Made by a program: the position numbers and the translations under genes. Under the pieces are notes generated by a model, which saw only the letters and a program-made list of their open reading frames with translations, did not search any database and was not told the origin of the DNA. DNA of 15,050 bases from an uncultured Clostridia bacterium (GTDB lineage Bacteria > Bacillota > Clostridia > Oscillospirales > Acutalibacteraceae): positions 1 through 15,050 of the forward strand of contig CAMNHG010000024.1 in assembly GCA_946539105.1 (NCBI GenBank). Reading direction: 5' to 3'. Of this stretch, positions 1-6,064 are shown in pieces. How positions within the stretch are numbered: position 1 is the first letter of the stretch; every line of letters starts with the position of its first letter.

Positions 1-806
1 TTCGCGAGGAACAGCATTTGGTCAATCAGGCTCTTCATATGCTGAGCTTCTTCCTCGGTGCTTTCAAGCCACTGTTTTTCGTCCTTAACGGTCGAATCGG
101 TGTGCGACATCATAATATTGTTGTTAGCCAAAATAACCGTGAGCGGAGTTTTAAGCTCGTGCGACGCGTCGGCTACAAACTGCTTTTGCTGTTCCCAAGC
201 CGTCTTAACAGGCTTTACCGCAAAGCTCGAAAGCAAAAAGCTAATCAAAAAGATTATGCCCATACTGCCGATAAACAGCCCGGTATTAAGCAGCAAGGTG
301 TTTCTGAAATCTGTATTAATTCCGCTTGAATCGGCAAGTGAAATAACATAGCCGTCCATTTTCTCACGCTTTACAAACATCAGGCTGTAGCTGCTGATCT
401 GCCCCGAGAACTCCTTGCTCTCGATTGCCGTCTTAACACATTTCTTCAGGTCGGCTTCCTCCATTGTAATGTCGCTTTCCTGAGTGTTGGTGATGTTTCC
501 GTCCTTGTCGGTTGTGACTATTATGTATGAGCTTATCTGCACCGGACGTTCAAAATCCTCGCCGTGCTTGCCAATCATATTCTTTTCGGGATTATCGCCG
601 TTGTTGTTTATCTGACCGGGATTGTTGCCGTCAAAGCGGTTTTCGCCCATACCTTCCTTTTCGGCAACCATACTAAGTCCGCGTTCAAGCTCGTGAACCG
701 AGTTTGAGTAGCTGTTTACGCATACAACAGTAAAAATCAGCAGAATAACAATACCGACAAGCAACATATTTACAAGGATAATCCGCCGTCTTAGTTTCTT
801 AATCAT
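1..806 (-). CDS. Sensor histidine kinase, N-terminal part (cut by window edge)
   Basis: This is the membrane sensor of a two-component system: it should autophosphorylate on a histidine and pass the phosphate to the regulator encoded just upstream. The visible 268 residues show a basic N-terminus, a first membrane helix at about 9-31, an outside sensor region at about 32-172 with an Asn/Gly-rich linker at 56-76, a second membrane helix at about 174-195, and the dimerisation H-box (ASHELKTPLTV) with His216 as phosphoacceptor. No full HAMP domain separates helix 2 from the H-box; the link is only about 20 residues. The catalytic ATP-binding domain lies beyond the window. Its ATG overlaps the TGA stop of the regulator gene by four bases (ATGA), indicating translational coupling. 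The signal sensed cannot be read from the sequence. Family assignment is secure; the specific name is not. Confidence 0.93.
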   Translation of the reverse strand, partial: MIKKLRRRIILVNMLLVGIVILLIFTVVCVNSYSNSVHELERGLSMVAEKEGMGENRFDGNNPGQINNNGDNPEKNMIGKHGEDFERPVQISSYIIVTTDKDGNITNTQESDITMEEADLKKCVKTAIESKEFSGQISSYSLMFVKREKMDGYVISLADSSGINTDFRNTLLLNTGLFIGSMGIIFLISFLLSSFAVKPVKTAWEQQKQFVADASHELKTPLTVILANNNIMMSHTDSTVKDEKQWLESTEEEAQHMKSLIDQMLFLA

Positions 807-1477
807 CCCTTATTCTCCAATCTGTAGCCGACCTTTTTAATCGCTTTTATTTCTGTAGAAGAATTAACAAAGTTCAGCTTGCGCCTTAAAAATGAGATAT
901 AAGCCTCAACGTTGTTTGAGCCTGCGTCAGAGTCATATCCCCAAACCTTGGTTATAATATCCTCTTTAGAGAGTATAATGTCGCGGTTAGCGATCAGTAG
1001 CTTCAAAATCTCGGCTTCCTTAAAGTTCAGGTGAACCGACTTTGAGCCTTTTGTAAGCGTGCTGGTAGAGGCGTTAAAGTTAAAATCGCCGAAATCAGCC
1101 TCGTCAATAATCACTTCACCTCTGCGCCTTGTAAGTGCCTTAACCCTCGCCAAAAGCTCCTCGGGAGCAAACGGCTTGGTCATATAGTCGTCAGCTCCGC
1201 GGTTAAGCCCTGTTACCTTGTCCGACACCGCGTCCTTGGCAGTAAGCATAAGAATCGGAGTTTCAATTTTGTTCTTCCTCAGCTCATACGCAACCTCGTA
1301 GCCGTCGCGGTAGGGAATCATAATATCTAATATAATAAGGTCGTAAATTCCGCTTAAGCCGTAATCAAGTGCGTCGTTTCCGTCGTAGACAACATCCGCC
1401 ATATATTTTTGTTCAAGCAAAATCTGCTTTAGGGCGTTAGCCAGTCTTTTTTCATCTTCAACTATAAGTATGTTCAT
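803..1477 (-). CDS. OmpR/PhoP-family response regulator
   Basis: A 224-residue DNA-binding response regulator, the partner of the kinase that follows it with a 4-base overlap. The receiver domain (about 1-115) has the acidic pocket Asp8, phosphoacceptor Asp51 (LILDIMIP), Thr79 (LMLTAKD) and Lys101 (TKPF). The C-terminal winged helix (about 128-222) has the expected OmpR-type pattern ending in KKVGYRL. Length is normal for the family. A GCGAGG ribosome site sits 6-7 bases before the ATG. Upstream on the same strand is a TTTAAG-type tandem repeat followed by a -10 box, and the same arrangement occurs twice facing the divergent polyphosphate polymerase gene. I infer that the regulator binds these repeats and controls both itself and that operon. 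Which stress activates it is unknown. Confidence 0.95.
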   Translation of the reverse strand: MNILIVEDEKRLANALKQILLEQKYMADVVYDGNDALDYGLSGIYDLIILDIMIPYRDGYEVAYELRKNKIETPILMLTAKDAVSDKVTGLNRGADDYMTKPFAPEELLARVKALTRRRGEVIIDEADFGDFNFNASTSTLTKGSKSVHLNFKEAEILKLLIANRDIILSKEDIITKVWGYDSDAGSNNVEAYISFLRRKLNFVNSSTEIKAIKKVGYRLENKG

Positions 1478-1518
1478 AATAAGCCTCGCTTTCTATAGTA
1501 TTAATTTTACTATAATTA

Positions 1519-1551
1519 AATATAGATAACAAGCCTTAAATAATCCTTAAG
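1519..1551 (-). promoter_or_regulatory. Regulator-type promoter facing the two-component operon (box 1)
   Basis: On the minus strand CTTAAG (1551-1546) and TTTAAG (1540-1535) form a direct repeat with an 11-base period (N5 spacer). Ten bases later comes TATATT (1524-1519), a good -10 box. Initiation would be near 1512, about 35 bases before the regulator ATG. Spacing is identical to boxes 2 and 3. Tandem hexamers with an 11-base period in place of a -35 box are the known binding pattern of PhoP/OmpR-type activators; that the neighbouring regulator binds here is inference. Confidence 0.72.
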
Positions 1552-1570
1552 AAAAGTTTTTAAAACTTTT
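1552..1570. repeat. Perfect inverted repeat between the divergent promoters
   Basis: AAAAGTTTT (1552-1560), one T, then AAAACTTTT (1562-1570) form a perfect 9-base inverted repeat directly beside box 1. The 12-mer TTAAAACTTTTT inside it (1560-1571) recurs at 1664-1675 just before box 3. It may be an additional protein site or simply a feature of very AT-rich DNA. Confidence 0.5.
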
Positions 1571-1577
1571 TTATTTT

Positions 1578-1610
1578 TTTAAGTCTTTTTTAAGGTTGAC
1601 AAATTATACT
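1578..1610 (+). promoter_or_regulatory. Regulator-type promoter facing the polyphosphate operon (box 2, distal)
   Basis: TTTAAG (1578-1583), five bases, TTTAAG (1589-1594), ten bases, then TATACT (1605-1610). The layout is the same as in boxes 1 and 3. Transcription would begin near 1617 and give a leader of about 120 bases before the VTC gene. A TTGACA at 1596-1601 lies inside the ten-base gap; it could serve as a conventional -35 box with CATAAA (1619-1624) at 17 bases, a weaker alternative. Confidence 0.65.
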
Positions 1611-1672
1611 AATGCCAACATAAAGATAAACGAAAAAACACAGAAATAAAAAATTTCAAATTCTTAAAACTT

Positions 1673-1705
1673 TTTAAGTGTTTTTTAAGTTTAGAATTTT
1701 ATGAT
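1673..1705 (+). promoter_or_regulatory. Regulator-type promoter facing the polyphosphate operon (box 3, proximal)
   Basis: TTTAAG (1673-1678), five bases, TTTAAG (1684-1689), ten bases, then TATGAT (1700-1705), a 5-of-6 match to the -10 consensus. Initiation near 1712 leaves a short leader with the GGGAGG ribosome site and the ATG at 1737. This also argues against the upstream in-frame ATG at 1701, which lies inside the -10 box. Confidence 0.75.
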
Positions 1706-1736
1706 AAACTCAGCAAAAGACAAGGGAGGCATAAAT

Positions 1737-2453
1737 ATGGGAATCCAGACAATTTTTGAGAGAACCGAAAAAAAGTACATCATCACAGTAAAACAGCGCA
1801 GACAGCTGTTAGAAAAAATCAGAGAGTACATCAAGGCGGATGAGTACGGCGAGAGCACGGTTTGCAGCCTCTACTTTGACACAGATGATTACAGGCTTAT
1901 CCGAAACTCAATCGAAAAGCCTGTATATAAAGAAAAGCTCAGGCTGAGAAGTTACTCTACACCTAAGCAGACAAGCAATGTATTTTTAGAGCTTAAAAAG
2001 AAGTACAAGGGCGTTGTTTATAAAAGACGCCAGACGCTTCAATACTCAACCGCAATGGATTACGTAAACGACGGCACAATGCCGAACGATTCGCAGATTA
2101 TGAGAGAAATCGACTGGGCAATGCACTTCTACAACGGCTTAAAGCCGAGAATGTTCATAGCCTATGACAGAACAGCTTTTTACAGCAAAACCGATTTTAA
2201 CCTCAGAATCACATTCGACAAAAACGTAAGATTCAGAACAGATAACCTCGAGCTTTCAAAGGGAAGCTACGGCGAGAGAATCTTATCGCCCGATATGTGC
2301 ATTATGGAGATTAAGGCGTTAAGCGCGATGCCGATGTGGCTTACAAACGCGCTCAATGAGCTTAAAATCTTCCCCGGCTCGTTCTCAAAATACGGAACAG
2401 CCTACGCAACTGTAACTCAGAGAAATATGAACGGAGGTCGTTACTGTGCTTAA
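1737..2453 (+). CDS. VTC-domain polyphosphate polymerase
   Basis: A 238-residue VTC-domain protein, the family that makes inorganic polyphosphate from ATP inside a basic beta-barrel tunnel (yeast Vtc4 is the model). The residues expected from Vtc4 are all visible: Lys12/Lys13 in the EKKY motif, Arg69 and Arg71 (KEKLRLRSY), Lys87 (ELKKKY), Arg145 (AYDRTAF), Arg157 (LRITFD), Glu191 (CIMEIKA) and Lys218 (FSKYG). An active enzyme is therefore likely. No membrane segment or SPX domain is present, so it is probably cytoplasmic and tethered through a partner. I chose the ATG at 1737 because GGGAGG (1724-1729) lies 7 bases before it; an in-frame ATG at 1701 has no ribosome site and overlaps a -10 box. 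Its end overlaps the DUF4956 gene by 8 bases, so the two are coupled. Control by the divergent two-component regulator is inferred from boxes 2 and 3. Confidence 0.9.
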   Translation: MGIQTIFERTEKKYIITVKQRRQLLEKIREYIKADEYGESTVCSLYFDTDDYRLIRNSIEKPVYKEKLRLRSYSTPKQTSNVFLELKKKYKGVVYKRRQTLQYSTAMDYVNDGTMPNDSQIMREIDWAMHFYNGLKPRMFIAYDRTAFYSKTDFNLRITFDKNVRFRTDNLELSKGSYGERILSPDMCIMEIKALSAMPMWLTNALNELKIFPGSFSKYGTAYATVTQRNMNGGRYCA

Positions 2454-3123
2454 CAATTTATTTTCTGCTATATATACCGACACATTTACCATTCAAACAT
2501 ACCTGATTTGCACAGCGGTGTCGCTGGTGCTTGGCGGATTAATCGCCTTTACCGCAAACTTTAGAGCAAAACAGAGCAAGAGCTTTTTACTGGCACTTTT
2601 CCTTATTCCGGCAATCGTCCAGACGGTAATTATGCTGGTTAACGGAAGCGTAGGAACAGGCGTAGCCGTAATGGGAGCGTTCTCGCTGGTAAGGTTCAGA
2701 AGCGTTGCAGGCTCGGCAAAAGAGATTGTCAGCATTTTCCTCGCAATGGCAACAGGACTTGCGACAGCTATGGGATATGTCGGACTCGCAATCCTTATAG
2801 TATGCGTTTTGTGCGTAGCTATGATAATCGCTTCCTTCATCAGAATCAAAGAGAAGGACGACCTTGTTAGAGAGCTTAAAATCACCGTTCCCGAGGATTT
2901 GAATTACGCTCATTCATTTGACGATGTTTTCGAAAAGTACACAAAGGCGTATAAGCTCCAGAACGTAAAGACAACCAATATGGGCAGTCTTTATAAGCTA
3001 AGCTACAATATTGAGCTCAGGAGCGAGGACGATATTCAGGATTTCATCAATGATTTAAGATGCCGCAACGGCAACCTCGAAATCTCAGTGATGATTCCGG
3101 CAGTTCCCGAAGCTACACTATAA
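2446..3123 (+). CDS. DUF4956 family membrane protein
   Basis: A 225-residue protein of the DUF4956 family, commonly found beside VTC-domain polyphosphate polymerases. The N-terminal half is membrane-embedded: hydrophobic stretches at about 13-35, 45-66 and 95-131. Between them lies the conserved-looking GAFSLVRFRS motif (about 77-86), with basic residues at the membrane face. The C-terminal third (about 132-225) is soluble and charged. The start is GTG at 2446, with GGAGGT (2433-2438) 7 bases before it; the start overlaps the end of the VTC gene. A role as membrane anchor, polyphosphate channel or acceptor for the polymerase is plausible from the pairing but unproven. No CotH-type kinase gene follows, although such genes often accompany this pair. 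Confidence 0.86.
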   Translation: MLNNLFSAIYTDTFTIQTYLICTAVSLVLGGLIAFTANFRAKQSKSFLLALFLIPAIVQTVIMLVNGSVGTGVAVMGAFSLVRFRSVAGSAKEIVSIFLAMATGLATAMGYVGLAILIVCVLCVAMIIASFIRIKEKDDLVRELKITVPEDLNYAHSFDDVFEKYTKAYKLQNVKTTNMGSLYKLSYNIELRSEDDIQDFINDLRCRNGNLEISVMIPAVPEATL

Positions 3124-3157
3124 CCGATATCACCGCTTTTTTTCATAAATAATCTCC

Positions 3158-3191
3158 GCAGGCAGTCTGTCGTAAATGACAGGCTGTCTGT
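3158..3191 (+). terminator. Hairpin after the VTC/DUF4956 operon
   Basis: Arms of 14 bases (3158-3171 and 3178-3191) with three G-U pairs and a six-base loop GTAAAT form a strong RNA hairpin 34 bases after the DUF4956 stop. Only CGTTT follows before AT-rich repeat sequence begins, so the usual U-tract is short. It is a probable terminator whose tail may have been interrupted by the adjacent repeat element. Confidence 0.6.
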
Positions 3192-3195
3192 CGTT

Positions 3196-3505
3196 TAAAT
3201 TGAAAATTGATAATGGATAATGGATAATTGAGGGTCGCTCCGCTCCGATTTATAGGGCGACCGCGAGGGTCGCCCCTACAATGTAACTTTTAGGTTTTAT
3301 TGTAGTGACAGCCTTAGCACGCCGGCAATCCTTTTGTCGCTACGCGACATTTCCCTTAATAAGGGAATCACCTTGCGGCTGTCATAGAGTCAGCACCATA
3401 TTTATTCAGTCGGGAACAAAACGTTTCGGAACTGCAAACCTACGTTCCCGACCAAAATTATCAACTTTCCATTATCAATTATCAATTAAAATAATTTTCA
3501 ATTTA
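3196..3505. repeat. Composite palindromic, MITE-like element
   Basis: This fills most of the 403-base gene-free stretch 3124-3526. The ends are inverted: TAAATTGAAAATT at 3196-3208 and its exact complement at 3493-3505. Each is followed inward by GATAATGGA/GATAATTG-type tandem motifs (3209-3230 and, inverted, 3459-3487). Inside are perfect palindromes that abut end to end: GGGCGACC/GGTCGCCC (3255-3275), CTACAAT/ATTGTAG (3276-3305) and TGACAGCC/GGCTGTCA (3306-3384). The last contains TGTCGC-TAC-GCGACA (3335-3349) and TTCCCTT-AAT-AAGGGAA (3351-3367). A further pair, GTCGGGAAC/GTTCCCGAC, lies at 3409-3452. There is no credible gene; a 69-codon open frame here crosses all the palindromes. A non-autonomous mobile or folded-RNA repeat is inferred; copy number in the genome is unknown. 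Confidence 0.62.
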
Positions 3506-3524
3506 ACGAATTGAAAATTATTTT
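3488..3524 (-). terminator. Perfect 16-bp hairpin just after the XRE gene stop
   Basis: AAAATAATTTTCAATT (3488-3503) and its exact complement (3509-3524) with loop TAACG begin two bases after the stop codon of the leftward XRE gene. The stem is almost pure A/T, so it is weaker than its length suggests. It still could end the XRE transcript, or it may be the outer tip of the neighbouring repeat element folded onto a partial second copy. Confidence 0.5.
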
Positions 3525-3526
3525 GC

Positions 3527-4192
3527 TCAGCTTCTCTGCGCAAAGCCCTTTACGTTCCTTTCCGAGAACTGAATCAGGTTGAACAGCGACGACGCGCCCT
3601 TGTCAAAGTAGCTCGAAATAATATCGGGAGAGAGGGCAAGCGACAAACCGTTTTTCTCAATTAGAGTGTCGATAATTTCAAGGTCAATTATCATAGACGC
3701 AGAGGTCAGGTTCTGATATCTGTTTCGGTCAATCGAGAACATTGTCTGGGTATTGGTCTTGTCGGCGCAGTAAATTGCCCTGAAAACCTGATATTCCGCG
3801 CACATAAGGTAGTTGCTGACCGCGTTGGTCAGCTTTTTTTCACCGATTTGAGCGAGCAAATCAAAAATAACCGTAGTCGTGTTCATAATCAGCTTGCGGT
3901 TGACCTGATTAATCATATTACCCTGCAAGTGCCTTATTTCGTCGCTCTCGGGAATATCGTCCGAGCTAACGGACGCAGGCTTGCGCTGAACCGTCCTGCC
4001 GAGAAGATAATCGGTCGATACCTCAAAGTAATCCGCTGCCTTAACGAGAAAATCAAGTCCGCACTCACGGATTCCCTTTTCATAGTGCGATAAAAGTGCC
4101 TGGGAAATACCCAAATCCTGCGACACCTGCTTTTGGCTTAGTCCGCGCTCCTTGCGTAAAAATGTAATAATTCTCGGAAAATCACTGTTCAA
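3527..4192 (-). CDS. XRE-family transcriptional regulator
   Basis: A cytoplasmic DNA-binding regulator of about 221 residues. The N-terminal helix-turn-helix (about 6-63) reads as a textbook Cro/CI fold: LRKERGLSQKQVSQDLGIS, then LSHYEKGIRECGLDFLVKAADYFEVSTDYLLG. After a Ser/Pro linker (about 70-83) comes a helical C-terminal region of about 135 residues, probably for dimerisation or ligand sensing, which I do not recognise. I chose TTG at 4192 because GAGGTG (4205-4200) lies 7 bases before it; GTG at 4195 is the next candidate. Longer frames from 4207 or 4255 would start inside or upstream of the predicted promoter. The gene is divergent from the histidine phosphatase gene across a region with three near-identical 10-base sites, so self-regulation and control of the phosphatase operon are likely. 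Confidence 0.85.
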   Translation of the reverse strand: MNSDFPRIITFLRKERGLSQKQVSQDLGISQALLSHYEKGIRECGLDFLVKAADYFEVSTDYLLGRTVQRKPASVSSDDIPESDEIRHLQGNMINQVNRKLIMNTTTVIFDLLAQIGEKKLTNAVSNYLMCAEYQVFRAIYCADKTNTQTMFSIDRNRYQNLTSASMIIDLEIIDTLIEKNGLSLALSPDIISSYFDKGASSLFNLIQFSERNVKGFAQRS

Positions 4193-4217
4193 CACTTGAC
4201 ACCTCATTTTGAAACAT

Positions 4218-4302
4218 AGTATAATATAATTTGGTGATATACAAAAAGTCGCCAAATACCTTCTATTCTACAAATAGTATAATTCATTTTCTACTTTTTG
4301 TA
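4218..4302. promoter_or_regulatory. Divergent promoter/operator region of XRE and phosphatase genes
   Basis: TACAAAAAGT at 4240-4249, TACAAATAGT at 4269-4278 (one mismatch) and the exact complement ACTTTTTGTA at 4293-4302 form a three-site set. A second symmetry, TTTGGTGA (4230-4237) with TCGCCAAA (4249-4256), overlaps the first site. The rightward -10 box is TATAAT (4278-4283), touching the second site. A leftward -10 is TATACT (4223-4218) or TATATT (4228-4223), placing the first site in its spacer or -35 region. Clear -35 boxes are missing on both sides. Binding by the XRE protein is inference from position. Confidence 0.58.
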
Positions 4303-4322
4303 AACAGAATTTTGGAGCTTTT

Positions 4323-4955
4323 ATGAAAAGTTACGTTATTCATTTTATTCGTCACGGCGCGATTGACGAGACCTTATCCGGCAAGTACATCGGCACAACC
4401 GACGCCGAGCTTTCCGACAAGGGCAAAGCCGCCCTTCGCAAGCTCGATTACGAGTGCAAATACCCGTACACAAAGGTTGTTTTTTCAAGCCCGTTAAAAC
4501 GCTGTACGCAGACCTGCAAAATTATATATCCCGACATAAATCCGCTTGTAATCGCTAATTTAAGCGAGTGCAATTTCGGCGAGTGGGAGGGTAAAACCGC
4601 CGACGAGCTTAAGGACGACTCCGACTTTCAAAAGTGGCTCGCGGGCGACAATACCGTTAAACCGCCGAGGGGAGAGAGCAACGCGGATTTTGTCCGTAGA
4701 ATTTGCAGAATATTTGAGAGCATTGTCGAGGGACTTATGAAAACCGGCACGACCGAGAGCGTAATCGTCACCCACGGCGGCGTAATAATGACCTTGCTGG
4801 CGGTTTACGGACTTCCCCAGGCAAAGCCGTTTGAGTGGACTATGGACAGCGGCTGCGGATATTCGGTCAGAATAACTCCGATGCTCTGGCAAAGGGATAA
4901 AGTGACCGAGGTATATCAGCAAATCCCTGTACCCAAAGAGGACGAGGAAGATTAA
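4323..4955 (+). CDS. Histidine phosphatase family protein (CobC/PhoE-like)
   Basis: A 210-residue member of the histidine phosphatase (phosphoglycerate-mutase-like) superfamily. The catalytic RHG motif is at 10-12 (nucleophile His11). Arg60 (SSPLKRCTQT), the acid-base Glu82 (LSECNFGEWEG) and the second histidine His151 (VTHGG) are all present, so it should be an active phosphatase. The FGEWEGKTADEL segment resembles alpha-ribazole phosphatases (CobC), but no cobalamin gene is near, so the substrate is open. The C-terminus is acidic (PKEDEED). A GGAG site lies 5 bases before the ATG. The gene faces away from the XRE regulator and is 37 bases ahead of leuB with no terminator between, so it probably heads the operon with leuB and the PHP phosphatase. 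Confidence 0.88.
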   Translation: MKSYVIHFIRHGAIDETLSGKYIGTTDAELSDKGKAALRKLDYECKYPYTKVVFSSPLKRCTQTCKIIYPDINPLVIANLSECNFGEWEGKTADELKDDSDFQKWLAGDNTVKPPRGESNADFVRRICRIFESIVEGLMKTGTTESVIVTHGGVIMTLLAVYGLPQAKPFEWTMDSGCGYSVRITPMLWQRDKVTEVYQQIPVPKEDEED

Positions 4956-4992
4956 TCAGTATAAAATATTTATTATATAAGGAGTAATTAAA

Positions 4993-6051
4993 ATGGCAGA
5001 CTACAAAATCACGCTCTTAAAGGGCGACGGAATCGGCCCCGAAATTGTAAACCAGGCTGTTAAGGTGCTTGACAAGGCGGCTGAAAAGTTTAATTTTACA
5101 GTAGAATACGACGAGGCACTCCTCGGCGGCTGCGCTATTGACGCTACAGGCGTTCCGCTTCCCGACGAGACAGTCGCAAAGTGCAAGGCAAGCGACAGCG
5201 TTATTTTAGGCGCGGTAGGCGGTCCCAAGTGGGATAACCAGCCCGGCAACAACCGTCCCGAGGCAGGACTTTTAGGCATCCGCGGAGCACTCGGACTTTT
5301 CGCGAACCTCCGTCCGTCGGTAATCTTCGGACCGCTTAAGAGCGCGTCTCCGATTAAGGACGAGATTATCGGCGACAATATGGACATTATGATTGTCCGC
5401 GAGCTCACAGGCGGTATTTACTTCGGCGAGCGCGGCAGGGGAGACGACTTTGCGTGGGATACCGAGAAATACTCTGTTGCAGAGGTTGAGCGTATCGCGC
5501 GCGTAGCATTTGACCTTGCTATGAAGAGAAACAAAAAACTCACAAGCGTTGACAAGGCGAATGTTCTTGAATCCTCACGCCTTTGGAGAGAAACCGTTAT
5601 TAAGGTCAGCAAGGATTATCCCGAGGTTGAGCTTAACCATATGTACGTTGACAACTGCGCAATGCAGCTTGTCCGCAATCCCAAGCAGTTTGACGTTATC
5701 GTTACATCGAACATCTTTGGTGATATTCTCTCTGACGAGGCTTCAATGATTGCCGGCTCAATCGGTATGCTCGCTTCCGCAAGCCTTTCAGACGGCAAGC
5801 TCGGACTTTACGAGCCTATCCACGGTTCAGCACCTGACATCGCAGGCAAGGGAATCGCAAATCCGCTCGCGACTATCCTCTCGGTTGCTATGATGCTCAG
5901 ATATTCGCTTGGTCAGCCCGAGGCGGCAGAGGCTATTGAAGCTGCTGTATCGAAGGTTCTCATCAGCAACCGCACACCCGATATTTACGAAGAAGGAATG
6001 AACAAGGTAAGCTGCGAACAGATGGGCGACCTTGTATGCGCAGAGCTTTAA
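4993..6051 (+). CDS. leuB: 3-isopropylmalate dehydrogenase
   Basis: A 352-residue NAD-dependent enzyme that oxidises and decarboxylates 3-isopropylmalate to 2-ketoisocaproate in leucine synthesis; cytoplasmic, normally a dimer. Residues expected from Thermus LeuB are present with a constant small offset: Arg97, Arg107 and Arg136 for substrate, Tyr143 and Lys188 for catalysis, and Asp220, Asp244 and Asp248 for the divalent metal. GDGIGPEI is at 11-18. The NAD-site segment GSAPDIAGKG (278-287) keeps the Asp typical of NAD rather than NADP use. LeuB is favoured over isocitrate dehydrogenase by the IRGALGLFANLRP segment. AAGGAG (4979-4984) lies 8 bases before the ATG. leuA, leuC and leuD are not in the window, and the gene sits between two phosphatase genes; no T-box or leader peptide is visible upstream. 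Confidence 0.95.
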   Translation: MADYKITLLKGDGIGPEIVNQAVKVLDKAAEKFNFTVEYDEALLGGCAIDATGVPLPDETVAKCKASDSVILGAVGGPKWDNQPGNNRPEAGLLGIRGALGLFANLRPSVIFGPLKSASPIKDEIIGDNMDIMIVRELTGGIYFGERGRGDDFAWDTEKYSVAEVERIARVAFDLAMKRNKKLTSVDKANVLESSRLWRETVIKVSKDYPEVELNHMYVDNCAMQLVRNPKQFDVIVTSNIFGDILSDEASMIAGSIGMLASASLSDGKLGLYEPIHGSAPDIAGKGIANPLATILSVAMMLRYSLGQPEAAEAIEAAVSKVLISNRTPDIYEEGMNKVSCEQMGDLVCAEL

Positions 6052-6064
6052 TCGGTGATATTTT

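Noticed and set aside
1596..1624. Conventional promoter TTGACA-N17-CATAAA
   Set aside because: The -10 match is only 4 of 6. TATACT at 1605-1610, at the same spacing from the tandem repeats as in the other two units, explains the region better. Kept as an alternative in the box 2 entry.
1701..1736. Upstream extension of the VTC protein from the ATG at 1701
   Set aside because: This ATG lies inside the -10 box TATGAT and has no ribosome site; the ATG at 1737 has GGGAGG at correct spacing.
3196..3505. CRISPR array
   Set aside because: The repeats are inverted palindromes of different sequence, not regularly spaced direct repeats, and no cas gene is near.
3305..3514. 69-codon open frame in the repeat element
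   Set aside because: It crosses several perfect palindromes, has no ribosome site, and its composition follows the repeats rather than a protein.
4193..4255. Longer XRE protein starting at 4255 or 4207
   Set aside because: Residues before the TTG at 4192 do not resemble an XRE start. The ATG at 4255 is upstream of the predicted -10 boxes, and the ATG at 4207 has no ribosome site.
4956..4992. T-box or leucine attenuator before leuB
   Set aside because: The gap is 37 bases, too short for either, with no hairpin or leucine-codon run.
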